Below, one piece after another: positions 22,909 through 34,194 of a stretch of DNA of 64,000 nt. Each line of letters opens with the position of its first letter. Position 1 is the stretch's first letter. The position numbers and the translations under genes were made by a program. This stretch comes from Durusdinium trenchii. Its lineage: Eukaryota > Sar > Dinophyceae > Suessiales > Symbiodiniaceae. The stretch is taken from NCBI GenBank assembly GCA_963970005.1, contig CAXAMN010025706.1, positions 174,607 to 238,606 on the forward strand, read 5' to 3'. The notes under the pieces are model-generated. The model had not been told where the DNA came from and made no database searches. It was given only the letters and a program-made list of their open reading frames with translations.

Positions 22909-23280
22909 GCACAAGCTGTTCGCTTCATTTCGCTTCCGCCTGTGGGCCACGGCCTCGGCACAGCAGCCTCCTGCCTACAAGCCAAAGCCACTCGTCATGG
23001 GCATCAAGCAAACGCTTCGGGATTCCGCTTTTGAACTGTCTATAAAGCTGTCCCAACTAGTTTTCAAACCTTGCTAATAGGCAACTCAACTGGTGCGTCT
23101 ACGTGTCATCGCACAGGGCAAAAGGCCTCTGCTTCATCGTAAGCTGATAGAAAGACACGGCATGGGATGCCCGGTCAGGCGATGGCTTGGATCTCAGCTT
23201 TCGTTGATTATTTCAAGACTCCAAAACCGTCCAAAACCAAAAAAGAGAACGCTGTTGGCGCATGCTGACATAAGCTGGCT

Positions 23281-23450
23281 TTACGGGTTTGCTGCAAGCA
23301 GGGAATACTCACTGGGAGCGCCACATAGGTATTCTGGCATTCTGGAATGACCTTGGCAATACCATTCAGGTTCATGTCTTTGCAAGTTGCAAACTCTTGA
23401 TTCCCACTTTAATGGCTCAAAGAAGGTGAGGGTGGCAGCATTTCTGTTGC
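23281..23450 (-). CDS. Putative exon, unknown product
   Basis: The minus frame reads FATCKDMNLNGIAKVIPECQ then NTYVALP and ends at a good donor, CTCCCA|GTGAGT (about 23311). No family recognised. Confidence 0.38.
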
Positions 23451-23574
23451 ACAGCACAACATCCAAACTGCGGCCATGCACTCACATTCATTCTGATAGC
23501 TCCACTGCTCCATTGCCTGCTGAAAGAGGGCCCAGCCAACATAAGTTGTAAGGGGGAACTTATATAAGTTTCAC

Positions 23575-23736
23575 TAAAAATCTAGGAACCAAACGAATAG
23601 TGCGAGCGCTTCCTTGAAGAAGCGTGAGCTAGTCTGCGTCCTGTCGGGAGTAGCTACTTAACCTACAGCTACTACCTACTACTAGCTACCTAGCTACTAC
23701 CTCTTCTGGGCCTACCCCCCGGGCTAAGAAAAAGGG
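23575..23736 (+). repeat. Hairpin-headed dispersed element, copy A
   Basis: Starts CTAGGAACCAAA, then AGTGCGAGCGCTTCCTTG and AAGAAGCGTGAGCTA. It has a CTAC-rich middle and ends CCCCCCGGGCTAAGAAAAAG. It shares head and order with copies at 29.6, 39.8 and 42.4 kb. Confidence 0.7.
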
Positions 23737-24759
23737 GGTTGGCTTCGCTTGCCTCCACTACTCAGGAGACCGTGTTTCAGTGTATTGTGACTGACTAAAT
23801 CTCCCGACCTTGTCGTTGTGAATTGGCCACCACCTCAGCCCATCAGGACCGTGTTCCTCCTGGCGATCTACACTATATTCTAGTCCTTACCCCACAAACT
23901 CTTATGCCTGTGGACATTGAGTCAAGCTGGCCTTCTTTGGCATCCCGAAGTCTGAGAGGTAAGCACATGAAGCAAAAACACGGAGCGCACAAATGGACGA
24001 GCTTTGCAGCATCCTTTGAGGCAAGCACCAGAAGTTTACAGACAAGGCTAACGCACCCTCATCCTGACGAAAGTGGGAAATTCCAGTCCCTCAAAGCAAA
24101 CCTGTCTGTCTGTGATTCAATTGTTTCAGTAGGACAGCATGTGACGTGACTTGATTGGCAAACCTCTACACCAATGGATGGAGGCGTCGAGGTGGCAACC
24201 CAGTGCCAATGGTAGGCTGGTATGTACAACCTCAGGCTGGAGATTGTTTATCGCAAAAAGTGAGCCATGTTCAACGGCACGGAGTGGCCTGTCAACGACA
24301 CATTTACGTCTAGTAGGCGATTCCTGTGCAGTCACTTTAATACTATTTACGTCAAGGAGCTTAAATCACATCATGTCAGCATCTAAGTTTTTCAGTGCTC
24401 TGTGGCGACCCAGGAATCCAGGCGTGTCACCCTTTCGAAGCTTCCCATGACGCACTGGGAAGTCTACATGGTCTGGCCATTGGCCTCTGGAGACCTGAAA
24501 AAGCGTAAACCAAAGGCAAGATCCGAAAGCAAGCACTTGCAGGTGCCATCCAATCCCAGCTCTTTTTCATTATTTTTCTCTATCCTGCTATCTGAGCTAT
24601 CCATTTTCTATCCTTTATGCTAGTTTATGCTTGTCCTTCGGTTCCTCACTGTATCTTTCTTTTCTTCCCTTTTCTCTTTGACGAAGGCTGAATCAAGTTC
24701 CCAAAACGATGCACAGCAAGAATGAATGCACAAGGTCGACAAGTCAAGCAAAATCACAA

Positions 24760-25655
24760 GGATTTTCAATATTTTCGTAAACGTGTTGTGGCCTTTGTCC
24801 CCGGATCTGGTTTGTTGTTTGCCTGGTGTGGTGGTGGTGGTTGGTGTTTACTACTTGGCGGCGTGTCCGTTGTCTGGGTCTTTTGCTGGGGTGGGCAATG
24901 CTTCTGAGACAGATTCCGGTGTGAATTGGGTTCGGCTTTCGTGCCTCTCTGAGAGAGTGATGCTTCGCTTGCGGTCTCAGCTGGGTGTGGCGCGTTCGCT
25001 CGGCTCGCTCCGTCTGCCACATGTTTGGTTTCCTTGAGTGTTTTGTTTTGTGTTGTGTGGTCTGCGAACCTAGCTTGCCACAGAACATGCTCAACATCTT
25101 GAGCGAGTAAAAGAATCAAAGACATGCTGTGGCCTTTGTATGCCTTCTGCAACACTAACCTGTCCACCTTGCGGTTCTCCTCTGGCGATCGAAAGGGATG
25201 CACTGCGCTCTGGTCGCTGGTGCATTCCGTTTGCTTCGAGGTATACCTGGCAGGCAGGTGCGAACAACTCAACCTGTCTGACAGTGTGGCAGTAGGGGAA
25301 AACAAACACCAAACTGGTATGAAGCTCCAGTAATGAAACTGCCCAAACCCTTTCGCATTCCTATTAGCACAGCTGCGGTTTGAGTTTGGGGAGACATCAA
25401 CAAATCGACTTTCTCCCGTATCAATTGCTGATTGGAGCGCTTGATCAGCGAACCTCAAGTCAAATACCTGGTTTTGGGATGCCCGGCAAGGTAGAGCCCA
25501 TATACTGCCCTGGCTTGCTGGGTCCCGGCATTGGCACCAAAAGCCACTGCCTCAGCCAGGATCACGACTTTCCACAAAACAGCCACAATTTTTGAGGGAG
25601 CTACCCCAAGGGAATGTTTGAATTCTACGGCCTGGCCTTCAGAATGGCAGGGCAA
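24760..25655 (-). CDS. Two-part minus-strand gene fragment with a membrane-like segment
   Basis: Upstream exon (about 25475-25640): FKHSLGVAPSKIVAVLWKVV then ILAEAVAFGANAGTQQARAV, hydrophobic enough for one membrane helix, ending near ACCAG|GTATTT. Downstream, a 230-codon open frame (24766-25458) contains VDRLVLQKAYKGHSMSLILL and AQDVEHVLWQARF. It then becomes low-complexity, rich in Gln, Pro and His, over a GGT-rich tract at 24815-24850. The last part is probably not translated. Family unknown. Confidence 0.38.
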
Positions 25656-26138
25656 TTTGTGGACTGCATTTCAGCTCTCCGCTGAGGGCAAAGCTTTTGT
25701 GCCGCAAATCTTGTCGAGTTGAGGACATCATGCTGGCCAGGCGGCACCAAGACCACCTATCAGTCGACTTTCCTGGTGTTGAGTATGGATCAGCTGATCT
25801 TGATATGGACAACATGTGGACTATCTTCCTTTACATGATACTCGTATCAATCACCGGTGCGATATGATATACTATGACCTCAGTGCTCAATACTTCTTGA
25901 GCCAGTCTTTGAGATTAAAGTCCTTATCTATTGAATTTCATTAAGCCGAGCCATTTTTCAATATTTTTCATAGTGTAGCACGGACATGCAACTTTCAGTT
26001 TAATGTCTGCAGCACCTGCTTCTCACCGGCCAGGATAGAGTGAAAGTTTTCCTCAAGCTGATCAGATCAGGCATGCCCCGGGAAGAAGCTTCCATACACA
26101 GTGTTGGCCCTCGCCAGGAGCAAACGGCTTTGTTTTGG

Positions 26139-26396
26139 TTAGCTCTTAGTCATGAAGTGTACCTCAACTTTGGTGCACCTTATGGTATTCCATAGGCCAG
26201 CATCTTGCAAAACAACATAAGAACCTGACAAGGCCAAGTAGAGCCCTTCTCCAAGATATTTGGCAATGGCTTTAGCATGCTTTCGCCTTTTGTGTTGGCA
26301 AATCGTGCTGGCAAAGTGTGGCACCAAGGTGAACTTGGGAACTTGGTTACTTGAGGTGACTTGTGCGACAAACGGTCGCAAAAGAACCGATCCCAT
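26139..26396 (-). CDS. Small ORF or terminal exon, unknown product
   Basis: From the ATG at 26394-26396 to the TAA at 26139-26141, about 85 residues. It contains VPKFTLVPHFASTICQHKRR and AIAKYLGEGLYLALSGSYVV, and ends VHFMTKS. The composition is convincingly protein-like. It could be a terminal exon or a complete short gene. No domain recognised. Confidence 0.45.
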   Translation of the reverse strand: MGSVLLRPFVAQVTSSNQVPKFTLVPHFASTICQHKRRKHAKAIAKYLGEGLYLALSGSYVVLQDAGLWNTIRCTKVEVHFMTKS

Positions 26397-26444
26397 GACC
26401 ACTATTAATTTTGAGTCGAAACGTCATGTTGGAAAAGAGTTGAA

Positions 26445-26500
26445 ATGGCCTCGACCTAATAGCAATGGCCTCCAACCTAGTAGCAATGGCCTCTAATAGG
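26445..26500. repeat. Solo units of the 21-bp minisatellite family
   Basis: Two to three reverse units (CAATGGCCTCCAACCTAGTA and variants) in tandem. The next 550 bases hold only short open frames; a weak minus-strand candidate (VPQDALYPSPSLESQFAELM) lies near 26790. Confidence 0.65.
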
Positions 26501-27078
26501 CATAAATATGTTTTTGTAAGAGTTGAACAGTCGGAATGAGGTTATTGGCTACCTCCACCAACACATGCCTGCCACTGTTCTGCCGTGGCCATCTCTAGCT
26601 AGCTCATTTAGGACCAAACAAAGAACTACCAGACAAGCAACTGCAAACGTCTTGAAAGTGTTGTGGCTCTGTCCAAACATAGTCTGACCGTTCGGATCAA
26701 CACCAGTCCACCTGACAAACGACCTGAATGGCTTTGACTGGATGAAGGACTATATATTAACATCAGCTCCGCAAACTGGGATTCAAGTGAAGGTGAAGGA
26801 TAAAGGGCATCTTGGGGCACTTTGGGCCGTTCCAACGGTACTTCAAAAGTGCTGACAAAGTCTCCATTCGGTCACAATGGAAGCAACTGTAGATCATCGT
26901 GTCCTGTTTTCTGAGCATCCAAGCAGCTCAACGGAAACAGAATTCGAGCCTCCCCGGGCTCGGGCACCGTCTGATCAAACCATGGTGGGTACGGCACCCG
27001 CCTTGACCGAAGAGTGGCCATCAGCATCCATCAACACAAAAAGGATAGGAATCGAGATGAATCGAGTCCGTGGGGAGA

Positions 27079-27148
27079 TCGCTACTAGTAACAATTAGGG
27101 GCTCCTGGCCTTACTACTAGGAGCATTCTTGCTATTAGTAACAATAAA
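27079..27148 (-). repeat. CCTAGTAG-type repeat, copy 7
   Basis: Reverse orientation: GCTACTAGTAACAA, GGGGCTCCTGGCCTTACTAC and AGGAGCATTCTTGCTA. Moderately diverged. Confidence 0.75.
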
Positions 27149-27504
27149 GCTATATCAGCCCAATCGATCCCATTCGAGTCCCAGATAGACAGGCTGCAGT
27201 TAACATCGCTTGAGACCCCGGCCAAGGCGCCCCATTCGTTGCCCAAATGCGCGAAGAATTGGGGCCTTTACTCGAGCAAACCACAACACCATGCGCAAAG
27301 CTGTTCACTCACACCACATCCATCCTGAATTCTCGTGTAGAAGTGTCTACATGCTCCGTGAGCTTCCAAAACATCACAGCACTGCTATTACTGGCGATAA
27401 AGTTGAATGCGTGATACTAGCCTCGTGTATCTGGTCCCAAGACTAAGACATTCACATTCATCAGAATCAGCGTGTCAAAGCTGAGCAACAAACTGGCCCA
27501 TCCA

Positions 27505-27758
27505 TCAATCAGCTTGGGGGCCTGTGGACCCAAGTCCTTGGTTCATCACTCGGAAGCACTGATCGGCACATGAACTTCCTCTTTCATCTTCTTTAGGGTT
27601 TACACCTGGATTGTAGAAGTCAATACCTCCCAAGTTTCTGAAAAGTGGAGTGGGACTTTCGAACTTTTGTAGGGCCAAACTCTGGTGAACTGAATTGTTG
27701 CAGGCTCGATCTGTCAATCCTATCTTCACTTGGCCAAAATAGACGGCAGTACTGGATC
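27505..27758 (-). CDS. Putative terminal exon downstream of the JmjC-like gene
   Basis: The frame reads VYFGQVKIGLTDRACNNSVH, then RNLGGIDFYNPGVNPKEDER and SSCADQCFRVMNQGLGSTG, ending with TGA at 27505-27507. It probably starts after an acceptor CAG near 27760. It may be the 3' end of the gene that begins at 29502, but I cannot prove the connection. No family recognised. Confidence 0.45.
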
Positions 27759-27889
27759 AGTCTGGGACAACCCGCCTTCTGCAACTCTTCTGGCAATGCG
27801 TAGGTGTCATGAGAGAGATAGAATGACAAGGGCCTAAGTGGGCAGGAAAAACATAATTCAGGGGGATTTGATTGATCATTTTACCCTCT

Positions 27890-28370
27890 CCTAGCCTTGT
27901 TTTGTTTAGAATAGTGAGGGAAGTCGCCCCCTGCTGGGCCCCCAAGCATCAAATCACGAATATGGCAGGTCAATGGAGTAAAGAGGTGAAGCCTCGCAAC
28001 TGCAGGAAGCTTGGAGCTGTCGCATGAGCTGAGCTGTCGAAACTGAGGAGTCAGCGGTGAATCTGCATCTACAGAAAGAAAGGGCACATTTTGGACCGAC
28101 ACCTCTCCTCGGTAAACCAATCAGGGTGGACGTAACAAGCCATGTCGCCACTAGGAGCAAGGACGCTACTAGGGGCTCCTGGCCATACACTAGGAGCAAG
28201 GACGCTACTAGGCGCGACTTTCAACTCTTTAAATCAATTGAGGAATGCCGTCCGACTTCAGGTTTGCTCATTGGCTCATTGCACGGAAGGCTCGACTGTA
28301 CGATCATACTGCTAGATCTTGATGCTGCTTTGAGAACTGAGACATCGTCTGGACAGCCGTCCGTGTAGGT
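27890..28370 (-). CDS. Putative internal exons between the JmjC-like part and the 27.5 kb exon
   Basis: Two protein-like stretches: VSVQNVPFLSVDADSPLTPQ and LHLFTPLTCHIRDLMLGGPA (27900-28115), and CPDDVSVLKAASRSSSMIVQ (28240-28365). A CCTAGTAG-type repeat separates them. Same strand as the JmjC-like exons; possibly the same gene. Confidence 0.38.
28147..28215 (-). repeat. CCTAGTAG-type repeat, copy 8
   Basis: Reverse orientation. Linker words GAGCAAGGACG and GGGCTCCTGGCCATA each flank CTACTAGG or CACTAGG cores. It lies between two putative exons, so probably within an intron. Confidence 0.8.
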
Positions 28371-28588
28371 CTGCATGCTTTTTGAGGTCAACTTTGCCTC
28401 AAGGGCTCCAAAACACTCCCAGAAGATGCAGTCTCCAAGTTCACAGTGCTTCGCATGTATGCTGAGCTACCAAGGTTACCCTGAATGCCGTGTCGTGCAA
28501 CTTCTACTATTTGATTCGATGCCTTGTTGAAAGATTCTGGCGCCATCTTTCTCTGAACAAGAATTTGCTTAGGAAGAATGAACCTCAC

Positions 28589-29502
28589 CTTCTTCACGTC
28601 GCAAACGGAGGATGATCTGTCTCAAGCGGGCCACTTCCAAGAAGGCCCAGGCCGGCATTCGTAGCCGTCCAGGGTTGAAAAGCACATTGGCTTCACCTGA
28701 GCCGTGTCAAGAATCTCAGAATCTTTGCAATGGGGGAATGGAATTGAATGGATACATATGACATGTGTAAATGTATTTTGTATACAGGACTTTGAAACTC
28801 TTCACCGCCCACCAATTGGCTTTGGCCGTGGCTCACCTGTATCATCTCCGAAATGCATCATACGTCCATCCAATGGGTCGAAGCCGACATCAAGGACCTC
28901 ATTGCCCATGAACTCGTCCCATCTGCAGCCACGCCAGTTTCTCTCAGGATCTGCAAATGCAGGCCAGTCTGAAACAAGTCCTTCAATGATCACAGGTTCG
29001 CTCTTGGCGGCAAAATCCCGCTCAAAGGATTCACGCGAGAGCTGTTCTGGATACCGCACACGTGGGATTTCCTTCGAAGGAACGTGCAAATCCACATCTT
29101 TCCCCATCTCCCAAAGGCCACATCGCTTTGCGGAAACTTGAAAAGGCTTTCCAGGCTTTCGTTCTTTGCAAGTCTTCGCGATAGCTTGAGTTGCTCCGAT
29201 AGGTCTACATAATTGCAACACATATTCAGATCCTGAAGATTTTGCATCTGAAGCATATGCAAGAAATCTTGGAAGAGATGACAGTTCAATATTGACATTG
29301 CTTTGTTTCAATCTACAGTATTGCCTTGACATCCCTTTGAGCCAAGAAGCTCAGGCCGAGGGCCAACAATCTCATCTACCTTTGATTCTTGGCAAATGAA
29401 AAGAAAGCACGGCAGCCGTCTTTTTGCTTGGATCCAGGGGCTGTCCGAACTAGCTGCCTGTGCAAAGGATTCCGGATTGACAAGTGATTCTTGTTTAGTC
29501 AT
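28589..29502 (-). CDS. JmjC/cupin-8-like oxygenase gene, first three exons
   Basis: My model: exon 1 29502-29325 (ATG at 29502; MTKQESLVNPESFAQAASS), exon 2 29184-28837, exon 3 28696-28589. Donors are TCAAG|GCAATA (a GC donor), ACAG|GTGAGC and GAAG|GTGAGG; acceptors are CTCAAG and CTCAG. Phases agree across both joins. Exon 2 carries the recognisable part: YPEQLSRESFERDFAAKSEP, then VIIEGLVSDWPAF and MMHFGDDTG, which match the N-terminal half of JmjC/cupin-8 hydroxylases (Fe(II)/2-oxoglutarate enzymes). Exon 3 adds ANVLFNPGRLRMPAWAFLEV. I did not find the His-x-Asp...His metal site, so the enzyme core must lie in later exons or the gene is atypical. Confidence 0.6.
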
Positions 29503-29575
29503 TTGCTTTCACAAATCTCTTTTCTGACTTTTCCCCTCTTCTCGACTCCCCATTGCCGGGTGCAGTGTAGAATGC

Positions 29576-29782
29576 ATCTAAAGATCTAGGAACCAAATCA
29601 TCAGTGTGAGCGCCTCTTCAAGGAAGCTCCCCCCGCCCTCAGGCGCGGGCAGCTTCCTTCAAGAAGCGTGCTATCCTGCGCTACCTAGAAGCAAACTTAG
29701 CCTAGTAATTAGCTTGCTCCCTTACTTCATTAAGTTGGCGCGTACTTATATAATTAAGTAGGAGCGGGCTAAAAAAGAGATA
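29576..29782 (+). repeat. Hairpin-headed dispersed element, copy B
   Basis: Starts CTAGGAACCAAA. The head forms a long hairpin (AAGGAAGCT ... AGCTTCCTT, with an inner CCCGCC/GGCGCGGG stem, about 29619-29662). It ends AATTAAGTAGGAGCGGGCTA, as copy C does. Confidence 0.72.
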
Positions 29783-30167
29783 CGGTAGTGCATGCGAGCC
29801 TGAATGCAACCGGCAGCGAGCGGATCTTCATTGGAATCAGGCATACTCCTCTGACGAGATTAGTGTAAGCCACATTGACACACACATTTCTCCCAGCCCA
29901 CAGTGCGAACGATGCACAAAGACCAAGTGACCAAATTTACTGAAACTTAGCTCCAACTCATAGTCATAATCAATCATACACAATATCTTGCTGCTGCATG
30001 TTGCCCTCGTCCAATCTTGTTATAGATTGTTTATATATTAGGTTTTGGATTTTGGATGCCGAATCCGCCGAACCCATTCAACCACATTCATCGTTGGCCC
30101 CACCTCCGATCCAATCGTCGATGCCGGAAGAGACCCAGGGATAAGCCAAGCACCTGGCGAAAAAGGG
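29783..30167. other. Unassigned stretch
   Basis: No supported gene. Short open frames only. Confidence 0.35.
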
Positions 30168-30252
30168 GCATCGCTACTAGGAGCAAGGACGCTACTAGGG
30201 GCTCCTGGCCTTACTACTAGAAGAAGCTACTAGTAGCAAAGGGCATCGCTAC
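30168..30252 (-). repeat. CCTAGTAG-type repeat, copy 9
   Basis: Reverse orientation with the full word order GGCATCGCTACTAGG, AGCAAGGACGCTACTAGG, GGCTCCTGGCCTTACTAC, AAGAAGCTACTAGTAG. It ends by repeating CAAAGGGCATCGCTA. Confidence 0.85.
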
Positions 30253-30539
30253 ACCATGGACTTCATGGACTCCAGTGGCCGAACTGAGCTCTCCACAAAG
30301 CTCGGATCAACGCGCCACCTATGTGTGTGTGTGTGTGGTAGTATGGGGTGCGAGTTGGATGGTATTTTTTGAGAATATCATGGAGAGGGGAAAAATGATG
30401 CAGGAATCCTCATTTTGCACAGCTTGATACCGTCTCTTTGGCAAAGTACTTGGTACAGCACGTATATGAGCTTGTGAAGGCCTCCTCGACCGCTCGCAAG
30501 TCCTGTAATTAGAAGATGTCAACACATTTTGGAGTTTGC

Positions 30540-30790
30540 TGCTTGTTCTCGGTATTTATGTAATATTGCTGCAATGATTCATTCAGCATTGCAGCTGACG
30601 GAGAAACGCAACTTGTTTGCAAAGGTGGCAGTGTCACGCAGTCTCCTGCAAGAGTGTCATGTAACTCATCACATGTAGGCGCCATGTCTCTGTGCGAAAA
30701 AGCATTGGGTTTGTACCTTGGAACGGCCCGAAGGGCACTGAAGGGCACTGTGGACTGTGGAGGACAACTGTCATAAGACTCAATGCTCAG
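30540..30790 (-). CDS. Putative exon, unknown product
   Basis: The minus frame contains SIESYDSCPPQSTVPFSALR and then MAPTCDELHDTLAGDCVTLP. It looks coding and carries several cysteines. No family recognised. A shorter candidate (about 30410-30510) follows it on the same strand. Confidence 0.4.
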
Positions 30791-31314
30791 CCTCGAACTA
30801 TACATAAGACTGCGGAAGGGGTCACGATGTGCCGCGGTAGAAGTGCAAAGCAGGGAGGATTTGCTTCCACCTCAAGGATCTCTGTGTTTGCACTTGTCCT
30901 TCTCAGATTCGCACCAACAGAACTGGTTTTAGATCGTTTAGCTCAGATTGGTTAATGCGAGGCTCCAACACCACCAAACACGTGCAGCGGCTTCGTCACC
31001 GGGAGGGACAGCCGCTGGCATGGTCTGTCTTGACCTTTGACAAGGAGTTTCTTTGATCTCTTTCTCTACGAATCAGTCTTTTAGGCAAACTTCAAAAATA
31101 TACGTAGTGCTTGAATTCGGGAACAAGAAACTACTAGGGGCTCCTCCCAGTTCGAGGTTTTTCCTCTCGAGTTTCTTCGGAATGAAGCACCCAGCGTTGA
31201 CGAACCAAGGCCTTGTTCATGAAGAAAACCAAATGCAGGGTTTGTGACGATCTTCTACCTTATCAGCATGATTGGCCCCCATTCTGAATGTGAATAGCAG
31301 GCCATACTTTGGGT

Positions 31315-32040
31315 TTATGGGCTGAATCGCCCCTTAGTTTCTTCAAACAGTTCTTGGTGGGGAAGCCCTTGTGATCTTTGCTGATCAACCTTGAACTGGG
31401 TGAAGTAGTTGGTCACCGCCAACCATGTGACCACATGACCACGACTGGTGGAGTGGACGTAATGCACAGCCTGCACAGCCCCTGGCAAAACATTGCAAAA
31501 CATCATATAGTTGATACTATCACAAGGATCTGCGCTGGATGCCGCTTGCATTTTCAGTGGAGAAATTGTAGCCAAGATCACTCGCGGATGAACCAGCCAT
31601 TTTGATTCCCCAGCCTCGCTGCAGCCACAGTCACAGTGCACTGAAGTCCGTCCTTGCTGCGCCCATCCTTGCTACACATACTTCAGCATTGCTGCGTGAC
31701 GGTAGGGAGCTCGGCAACTCAAGTACAACAAGGCTCTTTCCACGCAGGTTCTGGCTTCCGTCAGAAAGCGATACTCACAGCAGAGGTAAAATTGAATTGC
31801 ACTTGGCGCTGCAAGAAGTACCACGGTAGAATGTCCGGCGTCCCGGGTTCTTTGCTCCAGGTTTCCAGCAAACGGCGTCCAGCGCCGACGCATTGGTAAC
31901 AGCCAAGACCGGTGAGTTTCCCGCAGGCGGCGCCGTTTGAAAGCCGATGCACCTCATAAAGGGGGCCACCTACCACTTTCGTTGTTGCAATCACATGGCC
32001 ACGGACCTTAAATCTGTGAACCTCACCCCAGCAACACAAA
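31315..32040 (-). CDS. Exon group, unknown product
   Basis: The stretch at 31330-31620 reads WLVHPRVILATISPLKMQAA and HVVTWLAVTNYFTQFKVDQQ. The stretch at 31770-32030 reads FKVRGHVIATTKVVGGPLYE. Both are minus strand and look like parts of one protein. Boundaries are not resolved. Confidence 0.35.
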
Positions 32041-32172
32041 GATGCCCTGGTATTTGGGCGCAGGGTTTGCTACAAACGCCCATACGATGACAAACCCAAT
32101 TTTGGTAATTTGTTTGGGTGAATCAAAAACAGAGCACGGCGCCAACAGCCCGCTTTCGGCTATCCAAAAGTC

Positions 32173-32960
32173 TCAGTGCAGCCGAGGCTCTTCTTGCAGT
32201 TCCTCAGCCGACACCGCAGCTGTGCCCACATCGCCTGAAAGGCGGGTAAGGGTCAGTCTGCAAGCCTCAAAGCCTTCAAAGCTTGAAGCGCATGCGCTGC
32301 AACGCTCGCTGGAGCTTGCTGAAACAGTGCAGGGGCAGTTTGTATTGCGCGCCATGTAGCATCCTGCCCAGACTTCTCCTCCAAGAGGTCTTCAAGATCA
32401 AAGTCGCGGAGGTTGTAAAACATGGTTGCCCAGCTCTTTTTGCAAAGTCCTGCAGCATCTTCATGCCCAACCGGTCCAAAGGCCGAGCGCGCCAAGCTTG
32501 CAGCTCTTGCTCTCGCTTTTAGCCAGCCCTGGATCTTCGAAACGCTCCAGGCCACTTGATTCACAGGATCTTGACGCGCGCTTGTAAGATCTTGGCTTGC
32601 ACACCTCGCGTCCCACGCGGATGCCGCGTCCACACCTTGCGTCCCACGCGCACCTTGCGTCCCAGTCGCCTAGCCCCGCCTCCAAATCTACTTCCTGGCC
32701 CGGTAGGCCGTGTCGCCAGCAAAGCAACGTAAAGATCACGCACAGAGCAAACGCAACGCCAGCTATGCCACATTCAGCCAGCTGCCATGGCAATTGGATT
32801 TGCCCAGCCTTGGCATCAACCAGAACCCATGCAGCCCGCGTGGAAGGCAATGGGCCATCTTCCCAATCCACAGGAGCGCCCTGTGGGAAGTCAAGCGCAG
32901 CCACGATGCTAAAGCAAAGGGCCTTGACCAAAAACATCTTCCCTTGACAAACACAGCTAG
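32173..32960 (-). CDS. Exon group with a predicted membrane segment
   Basis: The distal stretch (32690-32935) reads FSIVAALDFPQGAPVDWEDG, and GIAGVAFALCVIFTLLCW is a likely transmembrane helix. The proximal stretch (32280-32600) reads NQVAWSVSKIQGWLKARARA and FYNLRDFDLEDLLEEKSGQD. A possible last exon after CGCCTTTCAG (about 32240) reads VGTAAVSAEELQEEPRLH and ends in TGA. GC-rich compared with its surroundings. The frame is ambiguous near 32450-32620. Function unknown. Confidence 0.4.
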
Positions 32961-33078
32961 GTTTTTGTGCCCACGTTGGGGCGCTCGAGCCCTTGAAGTG
33001 AGAGGCTTTGAGTTTCTTCATCTTCGTCCCAACCCCAACTCCATCATTCACAGCCTTTTTCCAACTAATTACTAACAA

Positions 33079-33106
33079 ACACACACACACACACACACAC
33101 ACACAT
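33079..33106 (+). repeat. CA dinucleotide tract
   Basis: An uninterrupted CA repeat of about 13 units; it reads TG in the sense of the minus-strand genes around it. Confidence 0.9.
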
Positions 33107-33247
33107 GTGAGTCAAATTCTTTGGGATCATAGAAGCTGATAAAATAATGGTTCTATGAACATGCTTGACCAAACAAATGTTTTGAGTCGGGTTGGGGGTT
33201 CAACATGTTTGGTTGGCAAACCTATTTCTGTCATGGTGGCTCGGAAC

Positions 33248-33322
33248 GGCATCGCTACTAGGAGCAAGGACGCTACTAGGGACTCCTGGCCTTACTACTA
33301 GGAACAAGAAGCTACTAGGAGT
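33248..33322 (-). repeat. CCTAGTAG-type repeat, copy 10
   Basis: Reverse orientation with the same word order as copy 9 (GGCATCG, GAGCAAGGACG, GACTCCTGGCCTTA, AACAAGAAG). Confidence 0.85.
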
Positions 33323-34194
33323 TCTTTCGGGAATCAAATGACTTCACAACTGCATTGGGATCATTGGGAATCAGTTTAACTGTCTTCAACTTCCATCCAA
33401 TCAGGAAAGTAAGGCTTTCCTCCAAAGGAATATGTGAACTCGCTCAGCCCAGGACTGTTCTGAGTGAAATGCAGGAAGGTGCTGAAATTGCCTTAGTGTG
33501 GGTGGCTTTATATGCTTAGTTTGCTCTGATCAGTGTTAGGAACTTGAGATGCAATCTCATGCTATCCATTGCTACTAAAGTGCTTGACAGTTGCCTTGCA
33601 CTCTTGTCCCTCTCTCTCTCTTTCTCTCTGAGGTCCTTGCAAGCTCTTGTGCCAAGATCTACGATTCGAGTCGCACCTGGAACTTCTGATCTGCTGTTCA
33701 TAATAAATGTGCTCTGAGTTGCTCACTCGTCGCCAGAATCCCAAAATGGAGGCTCCTGGTCCAAAACAGTTGGAAAATGCATCAAGATTCACTCATTTCT
33801 TCTGGGTGAATCTCCAAATCTCAGAGGCCAGCCCACAGGTTGTCAGGAAAAGACGCGGCCACTGGATCAGGGTGGAAGTACCATGCCTCAGGCACTTCGT
33901 CACTCGAAGGAAACAGCGTTAAATAGATGCTGTAGCGGTTTGTGGACATGGCTCTGAAACCAAGGGCAAGTCACATGCTGTTTCCACAATCCTGCATCCA
34001 CATGTCCAAGCTATCTACATGTTCATAGTCAAGCCTGGCACTTAAACCTGAGCGGCAGTATAGGGTGATGGTGGTTCACCGTGCTGCCTCGCTGTCAGCA
34101 TCTCCTTAGCACATCCAGCAAACTCATCGCAAAACCCTAGAGGAAAGGTCAAACGCCGCACTCGCCGCGTGGCCCATCTGTTCTCAGGAACAAG
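33323..34194. other. Unassigned stretch with a CT tract
   Basis: No supported gene. A CTCTCT-rich tract lies at 33606-33630. A minus-strand frame over it (SRSEVPGATRIVDLGTRACK) is weak. Confidence 0.35.

Noticed and set aside
30930-31010. tRNA-like sequence (TAGCTCAGATTGGTTAATG)
   Set aside because: It has an A-box resemblance, but no matching T-arm or acceptor stem was found. At most a tRNA-derived relic.
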